Source of the DNA: CAYVBN01 sp964538565
GTDB taxonomy: Bacteria > Pseudomonadota > Alphaproteobacteria > Rhizobiales > Xanthobacteraceae
Direction: 5' to 3'
Length of the DNA stretch: 7,221 nt
Assembly: GCA_964538565.1 (NCBI GenBank)
Contig: CAZIGW010000297.1
Coordinates: 1-7,221 of the forward strand
Both the position numbers and the translations under genes were made by a program. Shown in pieces: positions 6,126-7,221 of this stretch (its first letter is position 1; every line of letters starts with the position of its first letter). A model generated the notes under the pieces. That model was not told where the DNA came from, searched no databases, and saw only the letters and a list, made by a program, of their open reading frames with translations.

Positions 6126-7221
6126 CGCCGCGCCAATTGTATGGATTCGTCAACAACCGGTACCGCGTGCCGCGGCCGTCCACGAACGTGCGACACCAGA
6201 GCTCGGTGAGCAGCAGCGTCCACACGCGGTAGAACTGCTCTTCGCGAACGCGGCGCCGCGCGGGCTCGCGCAGCAACCGCGCGACATCTTCGGGATCGAA
6301 GAGGCCGCGCGCGCGCACGCTCTCGGGCGCGAGCAGCTCGGTTGCCATCGCATTCACGATGCGCCACAGACGCCGATCCTGGTTGATGCGGATCATCCCC
6401 TTGCGCCGCAGGGCGAAGCGCTCCGGTAAGAACCCGCTCGCGGCGCGGCGCAAGATGTATTTCCGCTGGCGACCCCGGATCTTGAGGCGATCCGGAATGC
6501 GAAACGCGCACCGCGCGACGCGCTCGTCGTGGAACAGCGAGGCGAAGCGCACGCCCGCGCGAGCATGCAGGCGCTCCATGGCGGCCACTTCGGTCGGATG
6601 CTGCGAAGCTTCCAGCAACGCGGTGTTGAGAGGCTCTACCTCTGCAAGGTGCAGGAACGCCTCCTCCGCTGCACTCACGGCACCGAGCACGCGCGGTGGC
6701 CGCACGCTCTTGCCTCGATAGTAAGCCGCCATGAGCATCCGGGCGGAGAGCGATTCCGGCATGACACCGGTCTGCGTGTAGTTGTAGAACTCGATCAGCG
6801 GCGCGCGCGCGAGCGGAAGTGTCGCGGCCATCTTGATGAGCAGGTGGCGCGGCATGCCGCCGAACAGCACGTCCGACATGTGTCCATAGAGCACCAGCGG
6901 CACGTCGGCCGCGGCTTCGTGCGCGAGCACGTGATACACGAGCATCTCTTCGCGCGCGCACGGGTCCTCCATCGCCCACACCAGATCCGGGAGCAGGCGC
7001 GGCAGATCATCCGGCGCGAGAATGATCTCGCGATGAATCGTGCCGAAATGGCGTGCGGATTCCGCGGCGAGCGCGAGGTCCGGATCGTCCGGATCGAAGC
7101 TCGCGATGTACGTGTGGATCGGAATGCGCGGCGCCACCGCGAGCACTGCGCCGAGCGTGACCGTCGAGTCGAGGCCGGCGCTCAGCGCGATGCCGATTCG
7201 ATCGCAACCCGCCACGACGCT
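6040..7221 (-). CDS. Asparagine synthetase-like amidotransferase, C-terminal synthetase domain (5' end outside window)
   Basis: The minus-strand frame is open to the right edge, so the N-terminal part (a glutaminase domain, if present) is missing; the GTG at 7215 is not a believable start because it falls only just before the ATP loop. Residues here are counted from that GTG. Seen are the PP-loop SAGLDS (12-17; usual form SGGLDS), the MEDP segment (82-85), the second loop YGHMSDVLFGGMPR (110-123) and RKYILRR (251-257), followed by the helical C-terminus ending near ELWCRTF (338-344). Family members activate a carboxylate with ATP and form an amide: asparagine, modified glycans or peptides, beta-lactams. 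The GEGxDE signature of true asparagine synthetases reads GHMSDV here, so both Glu are lost, and a substrate other than aspartate is plausible. The TAA at 6040-6042 lies inside the convergent FAD/Fe-S gene, giving an 86-base overlap. No link to the plus-strand metabolic genes is evident. Confidence 0.82.
   Translation of the reverse strand, partial: SVVAGCDRIGIALSAGLDSTVTLGAVLAVAPRIPIHTYIASFDPDDPDLALAAESARHFGTIHREIILAPDDLPRLLPDLVWAMEDPCAREEMLVYHVLAHEAAADVPLVLYGHMSDVLFGGMPRHLLIKMAATLPLARAPLIEFYNYTQTGVMPESLSARMLMAAYYRGKSVRPPRVLGAVSAAEEAFLHLAEVEPLNTALLEASQHPTEVAAMERLHARAGVRFASLFHDERVARCAFRIPDRLKIRGRQRKYILRRAASGFLPERFALRRKGMIRINQDRRLWRIVNAMATELLAPESVRARGLFDPEDVARLLREPARRRVREEQFYRVWTLLLTELWCRTFVDGRGTRYRLLTNPYNWRGASVDGLRGALATGGALAGAFPDGSVHDS

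Noticed and set aside
7215..7221. GTG at 7215 as the start of the asparagine synthetase-like gene.
   Set aside because: The frame remains open to the window edge, and a start here would leave only about eleven residues before the ATP loop, so the gene almost certainly begins outside the window.

Overview
The window is GC-rich (roughly two thirds G+C by eye) and densely coded, in the style of a heterotrophic, aerobically respiring Gram-negative bacterium, most likely a proteobacterium. That placement is inferred from base composition and gene families only; no rRNA or other taxonomic marker is present. Five substantial genes and one C-terminal scrap fill almost every base. There are no RNA genes, mobile elements or CRISPR arrays, and no gene-free stretch longer than about 80 bases.

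Left end (1-296): the last codons of an upstream gene overlap, through an ATGA junction, a 90-residue three-helix membrane protein of the cytochrome c oxidase subunit IV family. This is the tail of a heme-copper terminal oxidase operon. After a 78-base gap comes a thiamine-diphosphate enzyme of the pyruvate oxidase (PoxB) type (375-2132). Seven bases later begins an enolase-superfamily enzyme of the mandelate racemase subgroup (2140-3240). That gene overlaps by ATGA a 962-residue FAD / iron-sulfur oxidoreductase (3237-6125) of the YdiJ / D-2-hydroxyacid dehydrogenase type.

Right end (6040-7221, minus strand): the C-terminal ATP-pyrophosphatase half of an asparagine synthetase-like amidotransferase runs convergently. 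Its last 28 or so codons overlap the 3' end of the FAD/Fe-S gene, and its N-terminal part lies beyond the window.

How they may work together (inference): the three plus-strand enzymes look like one transcription unit for alpha-hydroxy or sugar acids. The enolase-family enzyme would racemise or dehydrate a hydroxy acid. The FAD/Fe-S enzyme would oxidise a D-2-hydroxy acid to the 2-oxo acid. The PoxB-like enzyme would oxidatively decarboxylate a 2-oxo acid such as pyruvate. The last two could pass electrons to the respiratory chain that ends at the oxidase encoded just upstream. Substrates cannot be read from the sequence. The asparagine synthetase-like gene appears functionally unrelated. Its most notable feature is that the usual catalytic Glu position of the family (Tyr in beta-lactam synthetases) appears to be a His.
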